64,000 bases of DNA from the NCBI RefSeq assembly GCF_903914075.1, contig NZ_CAIWNQ010000001.1, forward strand, positions 744,001 through 808,000. Direction: 5' to 3'. This stretch comes from Ruegeria sp. THAF57 (GTDB lineage: Bacteria; Pseudomonadota; Alphaproteobacteria; Rhodobacterales; Rhodobacteraceae). Of this stretch, positions 44,932 through 53,361 are shown one piece after another. Numbering within the stretch: position 1 is the first letter of the stretch; each line of letters begins with the position of its first letter. The notes below the pieces were generated by a model. The model ran no database searches, was not told the origin of the DNA, and was given only the letters and a program-made list of their open reading frames with translations. The position numbers and the translations under genes were made by a program.

Positions 44932-44945
44932 ATTCACAAATGAAT
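44932..44945. promoter_or_regulatory. Candidate LysR-type operator
   Basis: ATTCACAAATGAAT has perfect ATTCA/TGAAT arms with a 4-nt centre and lies between the divergent aldehyde-dehydrogenase and LysR genes. A related imperfect copy, TGTCATCAAAAATGAATA, lies at 45029-45046 nearer the LysR start. Confidence 0.45.
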
Positions 44946-45139
44946 ACGTCCGTACCTAAGTCAGAGCTGATGCAGCGGCTTCGGCAATCATTCTTTTTTG
45001 ACAGGTTCCTCCCCCACCGATACGCTAATGTCATCAAAAATGAATAACTGGGCAGGTTTATGAGGATTGCTTCCGTTGCATGATCAAACGCGATTGCGGC
45101 GGACGAATTTAGCCGGTCCATGCGCAGGGAGAACACCTC

Positions 45140-46027
45140 ATGAATGAGCCGTTGGACTGGAACGGTGTCCGCGATTTTCTGGCAACGGTAAAAGTCGGCA
45201 GCCTGACACGCGCGGCGATCCATCTGCGCATCAGCCAGCCGACCCTCAGCAGGCGCATCGCAGCTCTGGAAGAGCAACTGGGCGTGCAATTGCTTGTCCG
45301 CGGGCCGCGTCACTTCAAAGTGACAGAAGCGGGCATACGACTTCAGACCATTGCGCAGCAAATGCAGTTGGCCTCGCGAAAGATCGAAAGCGACGCCTGG
45401 GAGAGCCGCGATCTATTGGGCGGGACAGTGCGGGTCTCGGCGACCGAAGCGATCACCAATGCCTGGCTCATCGAACAATTGCCGGGCTTCATGGAAACTT
45501 ACCCAGAAATCTCGATCGAGATGGTCACGGACAACCGCCTGACCGATCTTCTCAACCGGAACTCGGATGTCGCTATCCGTCTTTTGCGGCCGACGCAGAA
45601 AGAGTTGATTGCCAAGAAAGTCGGAGTCCTGAAGGTCGGTTATTATGCCTCTGTCTCATATGTTGAACAAAACGGCGTACCCAAAAGCGCGGACGACCTG
45701 AAAGGTCACAGAACCATTGCGATTGAAGGGTCGCGCAAGTTTGCCTCGGATGTGGATGAGGTGACGCGCAATGGAACAACCGCACTGCGATTGCGCAATG
45801 TGCTTGGGGTGATGCGGGCGATCAAAGCCGGCTTGGGAATTGGGCCTGTCTACTGCTTTCACGCCGAGCGCCAACATGATCTGGTGCGCGTGCTCGAGAA
45901 GGAACCCCCAATCGAGATGGAGATTTGGTTAACGGCCCATCCGGAACTGCGGGAGAACCCCAGTATTCGGGCAGTTTACGACTTTTTGGATCAGTGTTTT
46001 GCCAAACAGAAAGGGCAATTCACCTGA
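45140..46027 (+). CDS. LysR-family transcriptional regulator
   Basis: The 295-residue protein has the LysR winged HTH (VRDFLATVKVGSLTRAA, then SQPTLSRRIAALEEQLGVQL) and a C-terminal effector domain (GGTVRVSATEAITNAWL, GVMRAIKAGLGIGPVYC). It is divergent from the aldehyde dehydrogenase gene and upstream of the TRAP genes, so it may regulate either. Confidence 0.87.
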   Translation: MNEPLDWNGVRDFLATVKVGSLTRAAIHLRISQPTLSRRIAALEEQLGVQLLVRGPRHFKVTEAGIRLQTIAQQMQLASRKIESDAWESRDLLGGTVRVSATEAITNAWLIEQLPGFMETYPEISIEMVTDNRLTDLLNRNSDVAIRLLRPTQKELIAKKVGVLKVGYYASVSYVEQNGVPKSADDLKGHRTIAIEGSRKFASDVDEVTRNGTTALRLRNVLGVMRAIKAGLGIGPVYCFHAERQHDLVRVLEKEPPIEMEIWLTAHPELRENPSIRAVYDFLDQCFAKQKGQFT

Positions 46028-46450
46028 TCAGCCTCTGTCCAGTGATACATCTACGAATAATAAGAATTGGTTTTTGTAGGTTTGTGCATGGCGGTCTTCC
46101 AGATAGCCTTTTTGCTAAGGCTCAACAGAATTGTGGCAGCGGATCGTCGGACTCGTTTGCCGAATGAATAAAGCAAGACTGTGAGCGTAAGTTTTGTCGA
46201 TACCTGCAAAGGGAGGTGCAGCTATCGATCAATGCGACAGGACCAAACCATCTAGCATTGCGCGGCTTGCTCTTTGCCGTGGAAGGCAAAGCATGATGTG
46301 AACGGTTTCGTTGTCTTGATCAAGATCCGTATCGGTTACACTGAAAGCGGGGCTTGTCGCTCACGACTTCATCAAAGCACCCGCTTCCGAAAATTTCGGC
46401 ACCAAAAGCCTTGGAAACAGGCTGTGCAAGCAAATCAACGGAGGAGAGAA
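46028..46450. other. Leader region of the TRAP transporter genes
   Basis: No gene is supported in these 423 bp. An open frame runs into the binding-protein gene from 46274, but it lacks a ribosome-binding site and the protein begins with a signal peptide only at 46451. The transporter promoter should lie here; no specific element was recognised. Confidence 0.5.
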
Positions 46451-47617
46451 ATGCTTACACGACACATGTTTGCCGCAACGGTTTGCGCGGTTACGGCATC
46501 ATTTGCGACGGCCGAGGAGATCACGCTGCCCAATCAGATTGCGTGGACTGCTTACGGCACCGGTTCTGCCGGGTACAACCAGTCCATCGCAATCGGCGCG
46601 GCAATGCAAGAAAAGCTAGGTGTGAACCTCCGCGTGCTGCCAGGCAAGAATGACATCGCCCGCACAGAACCCCTGCGTCAGGGGAAGGTTCAGTTCTCTG
46701 CCAATGGGGTCGGCGGATCCTTTATGGCCCAAGAGGGTGTGTTCCAGTTCGGCGCAGAAAACTGGGGGCCGCAGCCGGTTCGCATTCTGGCGGCCAATAA
46801 CGGTGGAACCTTTGGTCTGTCGTTGGCTGTCGCAGAAGAAGCCTGCGAAAAAGCTGGCAAGCCGGGCTGCGAAGGATTCACCTATTCCGACCTTAAAGGC
46901 CTGCGTGTAGCCTGGATCAAAGGGGCACCGGCCCTGAACGTCAACAACGAGGCGTATCTGGCATATGGCGGATTGACTTGGGATGACGTCGAAATCGTGG
47001 AATTCGGCGGCTATGGCGATTCTTGGACAGGCATGATCGACGGCACCGTTGACGCGGCTTTCGCCGCAACCACGTCGGGCCGGGTTTACGAAGCGGCCTC
47101 GGCACCGCGCGGCGTGTTCTGGCCTCCAATTGACCCCGCGAATGCCGAAGGGCTTGCGCGGATGCAGTCGATTGCACCGTTCTTTTCACCCATCACGGCG
47201 ACCGTAGGCGGCAATATCGACGGTACCGATGGTATTCAGACCGCCGGCTATGCCTATCCAGTTCTGATGACATATTCCGAGCAGAACACCGACCTGACCT
47301 ATAACATGACCAAGGCGCTGCACGAGCTGTATGACGAATACACCGGCAAAGCCCCCAGTGTGGATGGTTGGTCCCTCGACAAGCAGAACTTCACGTGGGT
47401 TGCACCTTACCACGAAGGCGCCATTCGCTATTACCAGGAAACCGGGTTGTGGTCCGACGAAGCACAAGCCCACAACGACAAGCTTATTGAGCGTCAAAAT
47501 GCACTGCAGAAAGCCTGGGAAGAACTGAAGGCCGAAGCGCCCGAAAACTGGCAGGAGGCCTGGGAGGCCAAGCGCCGCAAAGCTCTGGCCGCTGGCGGCT
47601 TTGAGGTCGTCTTCTAA
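46451..47617 (+). CDS. TAXI-family TRAP transporter substrate-binding protein
   Basis: The ATG at 46451 follows GGAGGAG. The 388-residue precursor has a signal peptide (LTRHMFAATVCAVTASFATA) and the TAXI-type binding fold, with WTAYGTGSAGYNQSIAIG at the N-terminus and a segment GYGDSWTGMIDGTVDAAFA. It captures a carboxylate or related solute in the periplasm for the fused permease encoded next. The ligand is not evident. Confidence 0.87.
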   Translation: MLTRHMFAATVCAVTASFATAEEITLPNQIAWTAYGTGSAGYNQSIAIGAAMQEKLGVNLRVLPGKNDIARTEPLRQGKVQFSANGVGGSFMAQEGVFQFGAENWGPQPVRILAANNGGTFGLSLAVAEEACEKAGKPGCEGFTYSDLKGLRVAWIKGAPALNVNNEAYLAYGGLTWDDVEIVEFGGYGDSWTGMIDGTVDAAFAATTSGRVYEAASAPRGVFWPPIDPANAEGLARMQSIAPFFSPITATVGGNIDGTDGIQTAGYAYPVLMTYSEQNTDLTYNMTKALHELYDEYTGKAPSVDGWSLDKQNFTWVAPYHEGAIRYYQETGLWSDEAQAHNDKLIERQNALQKAWEELKAEAPENWQEAWEAKRRKALAAGGFEVVF

Positions 47618-47704
47618 AGCTGACCGCATGAAAAATTGCGCGACGTGCAGGTCAATGGGCCTGCACGTTCTCCAACAAATAGTTCAACTGAATGTCAGAG
47701 ACCC

Positions 47705-49687
47705 ATGACGCAGCCCTCCGAAAGCTCGCGCGGCAGCGCCGCAATTGATGCAGAACGCGCCGTCGAGCGGCAGACCTTTTCCGGGCTGGCGCGATGGCTC
47801 ATTATTGTTTTCACACTGACCGCAATCGGATTGGCGGTGAACAAGCTTTTCAATCTTAGGCTGGGCGGCACATCCCTTCTGGAAGGGACGTATCTGTATA
47901 CTTTGGCCGGGCTGTTTCTGAGCCTGACCTTCATCATCTTCCGTGCTGGGAAAACCCCTTCGGCCCGTGTGCCATGGTATGATTGGATTTTGGCCGCTCT
48001 TGCATTTGGCGTGTCAGGATATTTCGCGATGACCGCAAGCATCAGCCTGGACTCCGGCTGGGAATATGCCGCGCCACAACAGGCAGTCTGGGCCTCGATC
48101 CTGATGTATGCACTGGTGCTGGAAGGCACGCGTCGCACCGGTGGGTTGGTGATCTTTGGTATTGTGTTGTTCTTCTCGCTCTATCCGACCTTCGCGGATC
48201 ACGTGCCGGACCCGTTGAACGGGTTCTCTCAGCCCTTTAGGGACGTCATCCCCTATTTCATGATCTCGTCCGAAGCGTCTTTTGGCATTCCGATGCGCGC
48301 CTTCGGCAACCTTGTCATTGGCTTCATCCTGTTCGGTGCTGTTTTGCAATTCACCGGTGGCGGGAAATTCTTCAACAATCTCGCCCTGGCACTTGTCGGC
48401 GGCTATCGCGGCGGCGCGGCCAAAGTGTCGATCTTTGCCTCGGGTTTCATGGGGTCGATGTCCGGCTCGGTTATCTCGAACGTGCTGACCACCGGGGCAG
48501 TATCTATCCCGGCCATGAAGAAAACCGGGTTCGAACCCCGTTTTGCGGCCGCCACGGAAGCCTGCGCCTCGACCGGCGGTGTGGTTATGCCACCGATCAT
48601 GGGGGCAACCGCATTTGTAATCGCCTCGTGGCTGGGTGTGCCTTACGTCGAGATCATGCTGGCCGCGGCCATCCCGTCGCTTTTGTATTTCTTCAGCCTG
48701 TTTGTTCAGATCGACGCCTATTCCGCCCGCCGCGGCCTGCGCGGGATGGATCAAAGCGAACGCCCTCGCATTGGACAAACCATGCGAGAAGGTTGGCTGT
48801 ATATTTCGGTCTTCGCCCTGCTGATCTTTCTGATGGTGGCGTTTCGCTGGGAAACCACCGCGCCGTTCTTTGCTGTGGTTCTGCTGCTGGTGGTCAATCA
48901 ACTGCGCAAGAACGACCGTGTGTCGATGAAGGGGTTTCTGGACATCATCATCTCGGTTGGCCGGACCCTGTCCGAACTAGTGGCGGTGCTGCTGGGGATC
49001 GGCATGATCGTCGGAGCGTTTCAGGCCACCGGTCTGACCGGTCCTTTGGCCAATGAACTGGTACACATGGCGGGCAGCTCGGTCGCGATGCTGCTGATCA
49101 TGGGGGCGCTGACCAGCTTTGTGTTCGGCATGGGAATGACCGTGACCGCCTGCTATATCTTTCTGGCCGTTGTGCTGGCCCCGGCGCTGGTGCAGGCCGG
49201 GCTTAACGAGCTCGCCGTGCATCTGTTCATTCTGTACTGGGGCATGGTCAGCTATATCACCCCGCCTGTGGCACTGGGTGCTTTTGCGGCAGCGACGATG
49301 GCACATGCAAACGCGTTTCGCACCGGGGTCGAGGCGATGAGACTGGGTGGAGTGATCTACTTTGTCCCCTTCTTCTTCGTGCTCAATCCCGCGCTTATCG
49401 GGCAGGGATCGGCAGGCGAAGTTGTGACCGTCCTGTTCTGCGCCCTGATCGGGATCTGGTTTATCTCAGCCGCACTCCAGGGGTATCTGGCTTTTGTCGG
49501 GTCCCTCGGCAGTGGGGCCGCCGGGATGTTGGCCCGTGTCACACTACTGGTAGCGGGTTTCCTGATCGCGTCACCGACCGGGGGCATAGCCGGTGTCGGG
49601 CACCTGACATTGACGTTGATCGGCTTCGCGCTGTCCGCCCTTCCCGTTCTGTTGATCGTGTCCCGTCAAAAGCAATTCGTGACCTAA
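47705..49687 (+). CDS. TRAP transporter fused 4TM/12TM permease
   Basis: From the ATG at 47705 the protein has 660 residues and roughly 15-18 hydrophobic spans. The small-subunit (DctQ-like) part precedes the DctM-like part, which carries SGSVISNVLTTGAVSIPAMKK (split motif), ASTGGVVMPPIMGATAFV and TPPVALGAFAAATMA. This fused architecture is typical of TAXI TRAP systems, which use ion gradients. The ribosome-binding site is weak. A strong terminator follows at 49694. Confidence 0.87.
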   Translation: MTQPSESSRGSAAIDAERAVERQTFSGLARWLIIVFTLTAIGLAVNKLFNLRLGGTSLLEGTYLYTLAGLFLSLTFIIFRAGKTPSARVPWYDWILAALAFGVSGYFAMTASISLDSGWEYAAPQQAVWASILMYALVLEGTRRTGGLVIFGIVLFFSLYPTFADHVPDPLNGFSQPFRDVIPYFMISSEASFGIPMRAFGNLVIGFILFGAVLQFTGGGKFFNNLALALVGGYRGGAAKVSIFASGFMGSMSGSVISNVLTTGAVSIPAMKKTGFEPRFAAATEACASTGGVVMPPIMGATAFVIASWLGVPYVEIMLAAAIPSLLYFFSLFVQIDAYSARRGLRGMDQSERPRIGQTMREGWLYISVFALLIFLMVAFRWETTAPFFAVVLLLVVNQLRKNDRVSMKGFLDIIISVGRTLSELVAVLLGIGMIVGAFQATGLTGPLANELVHMAGSSVAMLLIMGALTSFVFGMGMTVTACYIFLAVVLAPALVQAGLNELAVHLFILYWGMVSYITPPVALGAFAAATMAHANAFRTGVEAMRLGGVIYFVPFFFVLNPALIGQGSAGEVVTVLFCALIGIWFISAALQGYLAFVGSLGSGAAGMLARVTLLVAGFLIASPTGGIAGVGHLTLTLIGFALSALPVLLIVSRQKQFVT

Positions 49688-49693
49688 AAAAAA

Positions 49694-49717
49694 GGCGCGC
49701 CCAGAATAGGGCGCGCC
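49694..49717. terminator. Bidirectional terminator between convergent genes
   Basis: GGCGCGCCC and GGGCGCGCC form a perfect 9-bp stem with loop AGAATA. It is preceded by an A8 run and followed by GTTTGTTT. It serves the TRAP permease transcript and, from the other side, the CoA-transferase transcript. Confidence 0.9.
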
Positions 49718-49751
49718 GTTTGTTTATGGTTTTTCTGTGGTTTTACCGAAC

Positions 49752-50942
49752 TTAAGAAATCGTCTGGTTGTCCCGCAGGGCGGCGATGTCCTGCTCGCTC
49801 AACCCCAATTCGGCAAGCACGTCCGAAGTATGTTCCCCAAGCGCCGGGGCCTGTGACAACGGACCGGTGGCCGTGGCGCTGAACTTGGCAGCCGACTGCG
49901 CCTGTCGCGTTGGGCCAAGGCCCTGCTGATCAAGAACTGTAATGACGTCGTTGTGCAAGACCTGAGGATCATCAAGGACCTGTTGGCGCCGCAGAACCGG
50001 GGCACAGGGCACATCGTGACTTTCAAGCATGGTCAGCAGAGCCTCGGTCTTTCGGTCGGACACAGCGTTTTCAAGTAACTCAAGCCGCTCCTGACGGTTG
50101 ACCTCTCGTTGGCTTGGGGTGGCGAACCGCGGGTCATCTATCAGGTCGGGCCGCTCGATGGCTTGGCACAGGCCGACCCACTCCTTGTTCGAAATTGCCC
50201 CGATCGTGACAAACCCGTCCGCTGTGGGAAAGATCATGTCATGGGGGGTATTGCTGGGTTCTTCTTCCTGACCCACGACCGAGATCGTCGTCATTCCGTC
50301 AATCCAGTTATAGTTCAGCATCGCGTCCAGCATCGAGACCTGAACATGCTGACCTTCCCCGGTCTGAGAGCGACTGAACAAAGCGGCGGTCACCGCTTGC
50401 GCAGCATAAAGCGCCGTTGTCTTGTCGGCGATAACACTGCGGATCATTTTGGGGCGTTTGGTCAACGGGTCCTGTTGAATATCAGCCAGTCCCGACAGCG
50501 ATTGCACCACCGGATCGTAGACCCGCTTACCCACATAAGGCCCGCTGTCCCCGACGCCGCTGATGGACAGATAGACCAAGCGCGGGTTACGCCCTAACGC
50601 CTCGTCCGCGCCGAAACCCAACCTGTCGGCCACACCGGGGCGGAAATTTTGCACGAAAACATCCGCGTCTTCGATCAGCTTCCAGAGGATCTCTTTCGCT
50701 TCGGGTTTCTTGAGGTCCAGAGTGACCGACCGCTTGCCGCGATTGCACGACACAAATGAGGGCGTAAAGCCTGAAACCTTACCACGGGCGCGCATGATAT
50801 CGCCGCTTGGGGGTTCAACCTTGATCACCTGCGCCCCCTGATCGGCCAGCATCCCCGTTGCGCATGGGCCAGAGATCACGCTGGACACATCGACCACTTT
50901 CACGCCTGAGAGCGGTCCCTTGCCATTTGCTTGTTCTGTCAT
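49752..50942 (-). CDS. CaiB/BaiF-type CoA-transferase (family III)
   Basis: The 396-residue protein has LSGVKVVDVSSVISGPCATGMLAD at the N-terminus, VFVQNFRPGVADRLG, and VYDPVVQSLSGLADIQ where Asp143 is the likely catalytic Asp. VSMLDAMLNYNWIDG and the C-terminal APALGEHTSDVLAELG complete the family profile. It would transfer CoA between acids, or act as a racemase-like family member. It is the last gene of an SDR-GST-CoA-transferase operon and overlaps the GST stop by 4 bp. Confidence 0.88.
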   Translation of the reverse strand: MTEQANGKGPLSGVKVVDVSSVISGPCATGMLADQGAQVIKVEPPSGDIMRARGKVSGFTPSFVSCNRGKRSVTLDLKKPEAKEILWKLIEDADVFVQNFRPGVADRLGFGADEALGRNPRLVYLSISGVGDSGPYVGKRVYDPVVQSLSGLADIQQDPLTKRPKMIRSVIADKTTALYAAQAVTAALFSRSQTGEGQHVQVSMLDAMLNYNWIDGMTTISVVGQEEEPSNTPHDMIFPTADGFVTIGAISNKEWVGLCQAIERPDLIDDPRFATPSQREVNRQERLELLENAVSDRKTEALLTMLESHDVPCAPVLRRQQVLDDPQVLHNDVITVLDQQGLGPTRQAQSAAKFSATATGPLSQAPALGEHTSDVLAELGLSEQDIAALRDNQTIS

Positions 50943-51583
50943 GGGTAATTGGCCCTTTCTGCGGCCTGAAACGCGGGCCGTTCCGCCAGCATATTGTAAT
51001 AGGTGTCAAACTCTGCCGGGCGCTGCACGCCCATACGATCGGCAAATCGCAGGCAGGTAAACAGCAGGATGTCCGGCAATGTGAACTGGTCACCCAGAAG
51101 GTAGCGTTGGCCGGAAACCAAGACGCGGGCCGGTTTCCGAACCATTCGCAGGAAATAGTCTCCGGCAGAGTCCACAGCGATGGGCGCGCTGCCATAGATA
51201 TGCTCAAGATCCTGATGCTTACGGATGGTATAAAGAGAGGCCGCATCAAGTTCGGTTGAGATGAACGACATCCATTCGAAGACCCGCGCCCTTTGTATTC
51301 TGTCTTGAGGGATCAGGCCCGGCGCCCTGTCTGCATAAGTTTCCGCCAGGTAGATCATGATCGCGCTGCTTTCCACCAGCGTCAGGTCACCATGCTGCAG
51401 AACCGGAACTTTCTTATCCGGATTAACGGCCAGAAAATCAGCCCTTTCCATCGTATCGGTGCGGGGTTTGACGGGCTGGGTTTCATAGTCAATGCCAAGC
51501 TCATTCAACACCCAATGCGCGCGCAGTGTGCGCACCGTGCCGACACCCCACAAAAGCGGTTTGCTCAACATATCCCGCGCCAT
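50939..51583 (-). CDS. Glutathione S-transferase
   Basis: From the ATG at 51583 (5 bp after the SDR stop) the protein has 214 residues. The N-terminal thioredoxin-like domain has KVPVLQHGDLTLVESSAIMIYL, the glutathione-binding cis-Pro/ES motif. A helical C-terminal domain follows with FTLPDILLFTCL. It may conjugate or isomerise a pathway intermediate with glutathione; the pairing with an HCCA-isomerase-like gene in the same cluster makes a glutathione-dependent step plausible. Confidence 0.85.
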   Translation of the reverse strand: MARDMLSKPLLWGVGTVRTLRAHWVLNELGIDYETQPVKPRTDTMERADFLAVNPDKKVPVLQHGDLTLVESSAIMIYLAETYADRAPGLIPQDRIQRARVFEWMSFISTELDAASLYTIRKHQDLEHIYGSAPIAVDSAGDYFLRMVRKPARVLVSGQRYLLGDQFTLPDILLFTCLRFADRMGVQRPAEFDTYYNMLAERPAFQAAERANYP

Positions 51584-51587
51584 CAGA

Positions 51588-52337
51588 TCACCAGTCTTCC
51601 CCGTATGGACGCAGGTCCAGTTCATGTGTCCATGCATCCTTGGGCTGCTTTACAAGCGTATGGAAAGCCTCGGCCACGCTGTCGGGTTTGACCAGAATAT
51701 TCTCTTCGTCCACGTGGTCATCGCCAAATTTCTTGCGACGGCGTTCGTGAATCGCAGGCATATCGACCCCCGCATCAATCACCAGATGCACCACATGAAC
51801 ACCTTTGGGGCCAATCTCACGCGCCAGGCTTTGCGCAAGCGCGCGCAACCCATGCTTGGCACTGGCAAACGCACCAAACCCGGCTTTGCCACGCAGGCTG
51901 GCCGAGGCGCCAGTCACCAAAATCGTCCCCTTGCCACGCGGTACCATGCGGGCTGCAGCTTCGCGCATGGTCAGGAAACCGCCGAAACAAGCCAATTCCC
52001 AGATTTTGCGAAAGATAACAGGGTCGGTTTCAATGAAGGGAAACGGAGAATTCGACCCAGCATTGAACAGGACCACCTCAATTTTTCCAACCTCTTGTTC
52101 AACCTTGTCAAAAAGCGAGGAGATTTGTTCTGGATCACGGGCATCAAGCGAAACCGCCTGCAGACTATGGCCCTCGGCCGCAAGTGTATTGATAAGGTCT
52201 TCGGATTTACCCGCATCCCGGCGCGCAACCACGACGCTATAACCGCTGCGGGCAAATCTTCTGGCAAAGGCCGCGCCAATCCCGTCTCCGGCACCGATGG
52301 CCAAGGCCACCGGTTTGCGTTGCGTGTGTGAACTCAT
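51588..52337 (-). CDS. Short-chain dehydrogenase-like protein lacking the catalytic Tyr
   Basis: The 249-residue protein has the SDR cofactor motif AIGAGDGIGAAFARRF and NAG at residues 92-94. The YxxxK position reads F-A-S-A-K, Phe157 and Lys161. The residue 13 before it, where Ser is expected, is Ala144 with Ser145 adjacent. It is paralogous to the protein at 59328-60056, sharing KxWExAC.GFLT.REAA and KQPKDAW. It may bind NAD(P) without ordinary dehydrogenase chemistry, or use a different acid. First gene of its operon. Confidence 0.82.
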   Translation of the reverse strand: MSSHTQRKPVALAIGAGDGIGAAFARRFARSGYSVVVARRDAGKSEDLINTLAAEGHSLQAVSLDARDPEQISSLFDKVEQEVGKIEVVLFNAGSNSPFPFIETDPVIFRKIWELACFGGFLTMREAAARMVPRGKGTILVTGASASLRGKAGFGAFASAKHGLRALAQSLAREIGPKGVHVVHLVIDAGVDMPAIHERRRKKFGDDHVDEENILVKPDSVAEAFHTLVKQPKDAWTHELDLRPYGEDW

Positions 52338-52425
52338 GATGGCCCGCCCTCCTTACGGAATGTGTCGGCCCTTAAGGTATGGCAGGCGGGCCGATCATGA
52401 GAACCGCAAAGAACCAATACTTACG

Positions 52426-52439
52426 ATGCAAAAATGCAT
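52426..52439. promoter_or_regulatory. Palindrome upstream of the SDR-GST-CoA-transferase operon
   Basis: ATGCAAAAATGCAT has perfect ATGCA/TGCAT arms around AAAA and lies 89 bp upstream of the SDR start at 52337. Its length equals that of the cluster's ATGATG..TCAT sites, but the sequence differs, so a shared regulator is uncertain. Confidence 0.35.
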
Positions 52440-52540
52440 GAATGGGCAACATTTTGCGACAGTTTACTGAGGCAGGACCACCAATCCGCATTCAACAATC
52501 TACAAAGTTGTTAACGGCGCGGAGTGCATGGAAGCTGGGA

Positions 52541-53113
52541 TCAGCCCTGTTCTTCGTCGTCCTCAAGCGTCAGCAAATAGGCCTTGGTTGCTTCGAGCAT
52601 TTCAGAAGCTTTGGCATCGTCTGTCATGACCCGGGACAGAGCAATCGAACCGACCATAGCCGCCACCGCCAAATTTGCTTTGCTGCGATCCCCGTCAAGA
52701 TAATCGGCGACGGTGTTTATGAAGCCATCAATGTGGGTTTGCATGATGTCCCGCGACGCCTTGGGCCTGCGTGAAACATCCGATACAAGCGCGGGGATCG
52801 CGCAGCCACTGCTTTTTAGGTCACGATGTTTAGGGCTGACATAGCTGCCAACATAGCGCGAAAAGGATGGCTTTTTCGGGCTTGCATTTAGCTTTTGGGT
52901 CAAACGCCCTTCACGCAGCGCGCGTTCAAGTGCCTGATCCAGCAAGTCTTCCTTGTTTTCAAAATGACCGTAGAACCCGCCATGCGTCAGCCCTACGGAT
53001 TTCATCAATGACACGACATTAATCGCTGAAAACCCACCGCTGCGGAGTTGTTCACCTGCGTTCGAGAGGATCTCTTCGCGGTGGCGTTCTTTTTGCGCTT
53101 GAGAGTACCCCAT
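52541..53113 (-). CDS. TetR-family transcriptional regulator
   Basis: From the ATG at 53113 the protein has 190 residues. The N-terminal HTH reads EEILSNAGEQLRSGGFSAIN, then VVSLMKSVGLTHGGFYGHFENKEDLL. The ligand domain includes SSGCAIPALVSDVSRRP, seen in TetR proteins of the GGFYxHFxSKExL type. It is divergent from the feruloyl-CoA-synthase-type gene and is the only specific regulator in the 49.7-64 kb cluster, hence the likely binder of the ATGATGNNNRTCAT sites. Confidence 0.87.
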   Translation of the reverse strand: MGYSQAQKERHREEILSNAGEQLRSGGFSAINVVSLMKSVGLTHGGFYGHFENKEDLLDQALERALREGRLTQKLNASPKKPSFSRYVGSYVSPKHRDLKSSGCAIPALVSDVSRRPKASRDIMQTHIDGFINTVADYLDGDRSKANLAVAAMVGSIALSRVMTDDAKASEMLEATKAYLLTLEDDEEQG

Positions 53114-53252
53114 TGATGCTGGCCTTCGGAATCCGTTACCCTGGTTAGTGCGTTGACGACCCCGGACAAGGTCAATCTGCATTGGAGTCATAATACAGAA
53201 ATCCCCAGTGTGGTCCAGTTTTCACGCGATCTTCCGGCACCCATTGACTTGC

Positions 53253-53266
53253 ATGATGTCTATCAT
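53253..53266. promoter_or_regulatory. Cluster operator 1 (tetR/acyl-CoA ligase region)
   Basis: ATGATGTCTATCAT, with inverted ATGAT/ATCAT arms. A TTGACT hexamer lies 3 nt upstream, so a bound repressor would cover the promoter spacer. It is in the divergent region between the TetR gene and the ligase gene. Confidence 0.75.
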
Positions 53267-53361
53267 ACACAATCCGTTCCAGACTAAGCGGCCCGGCGGC
53301 GATTTCAGATTGCCAAACGCCACGCGGCCTGACCCCGAGGATTCTAAAATCAGGACATGCC

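Noticed and set aside
46274-46450. N-terminal extension of the TAXI binding protein
   Set aside because: It has no ribosome-binding site, while a signal peptide and GGAGGAG support the ATG at 46451.
48014-48901. Minus-strand 295-codon open frame
   Set aside because: It is the complement of the TRAP permease gene; its composition is highly charged and low complexity.
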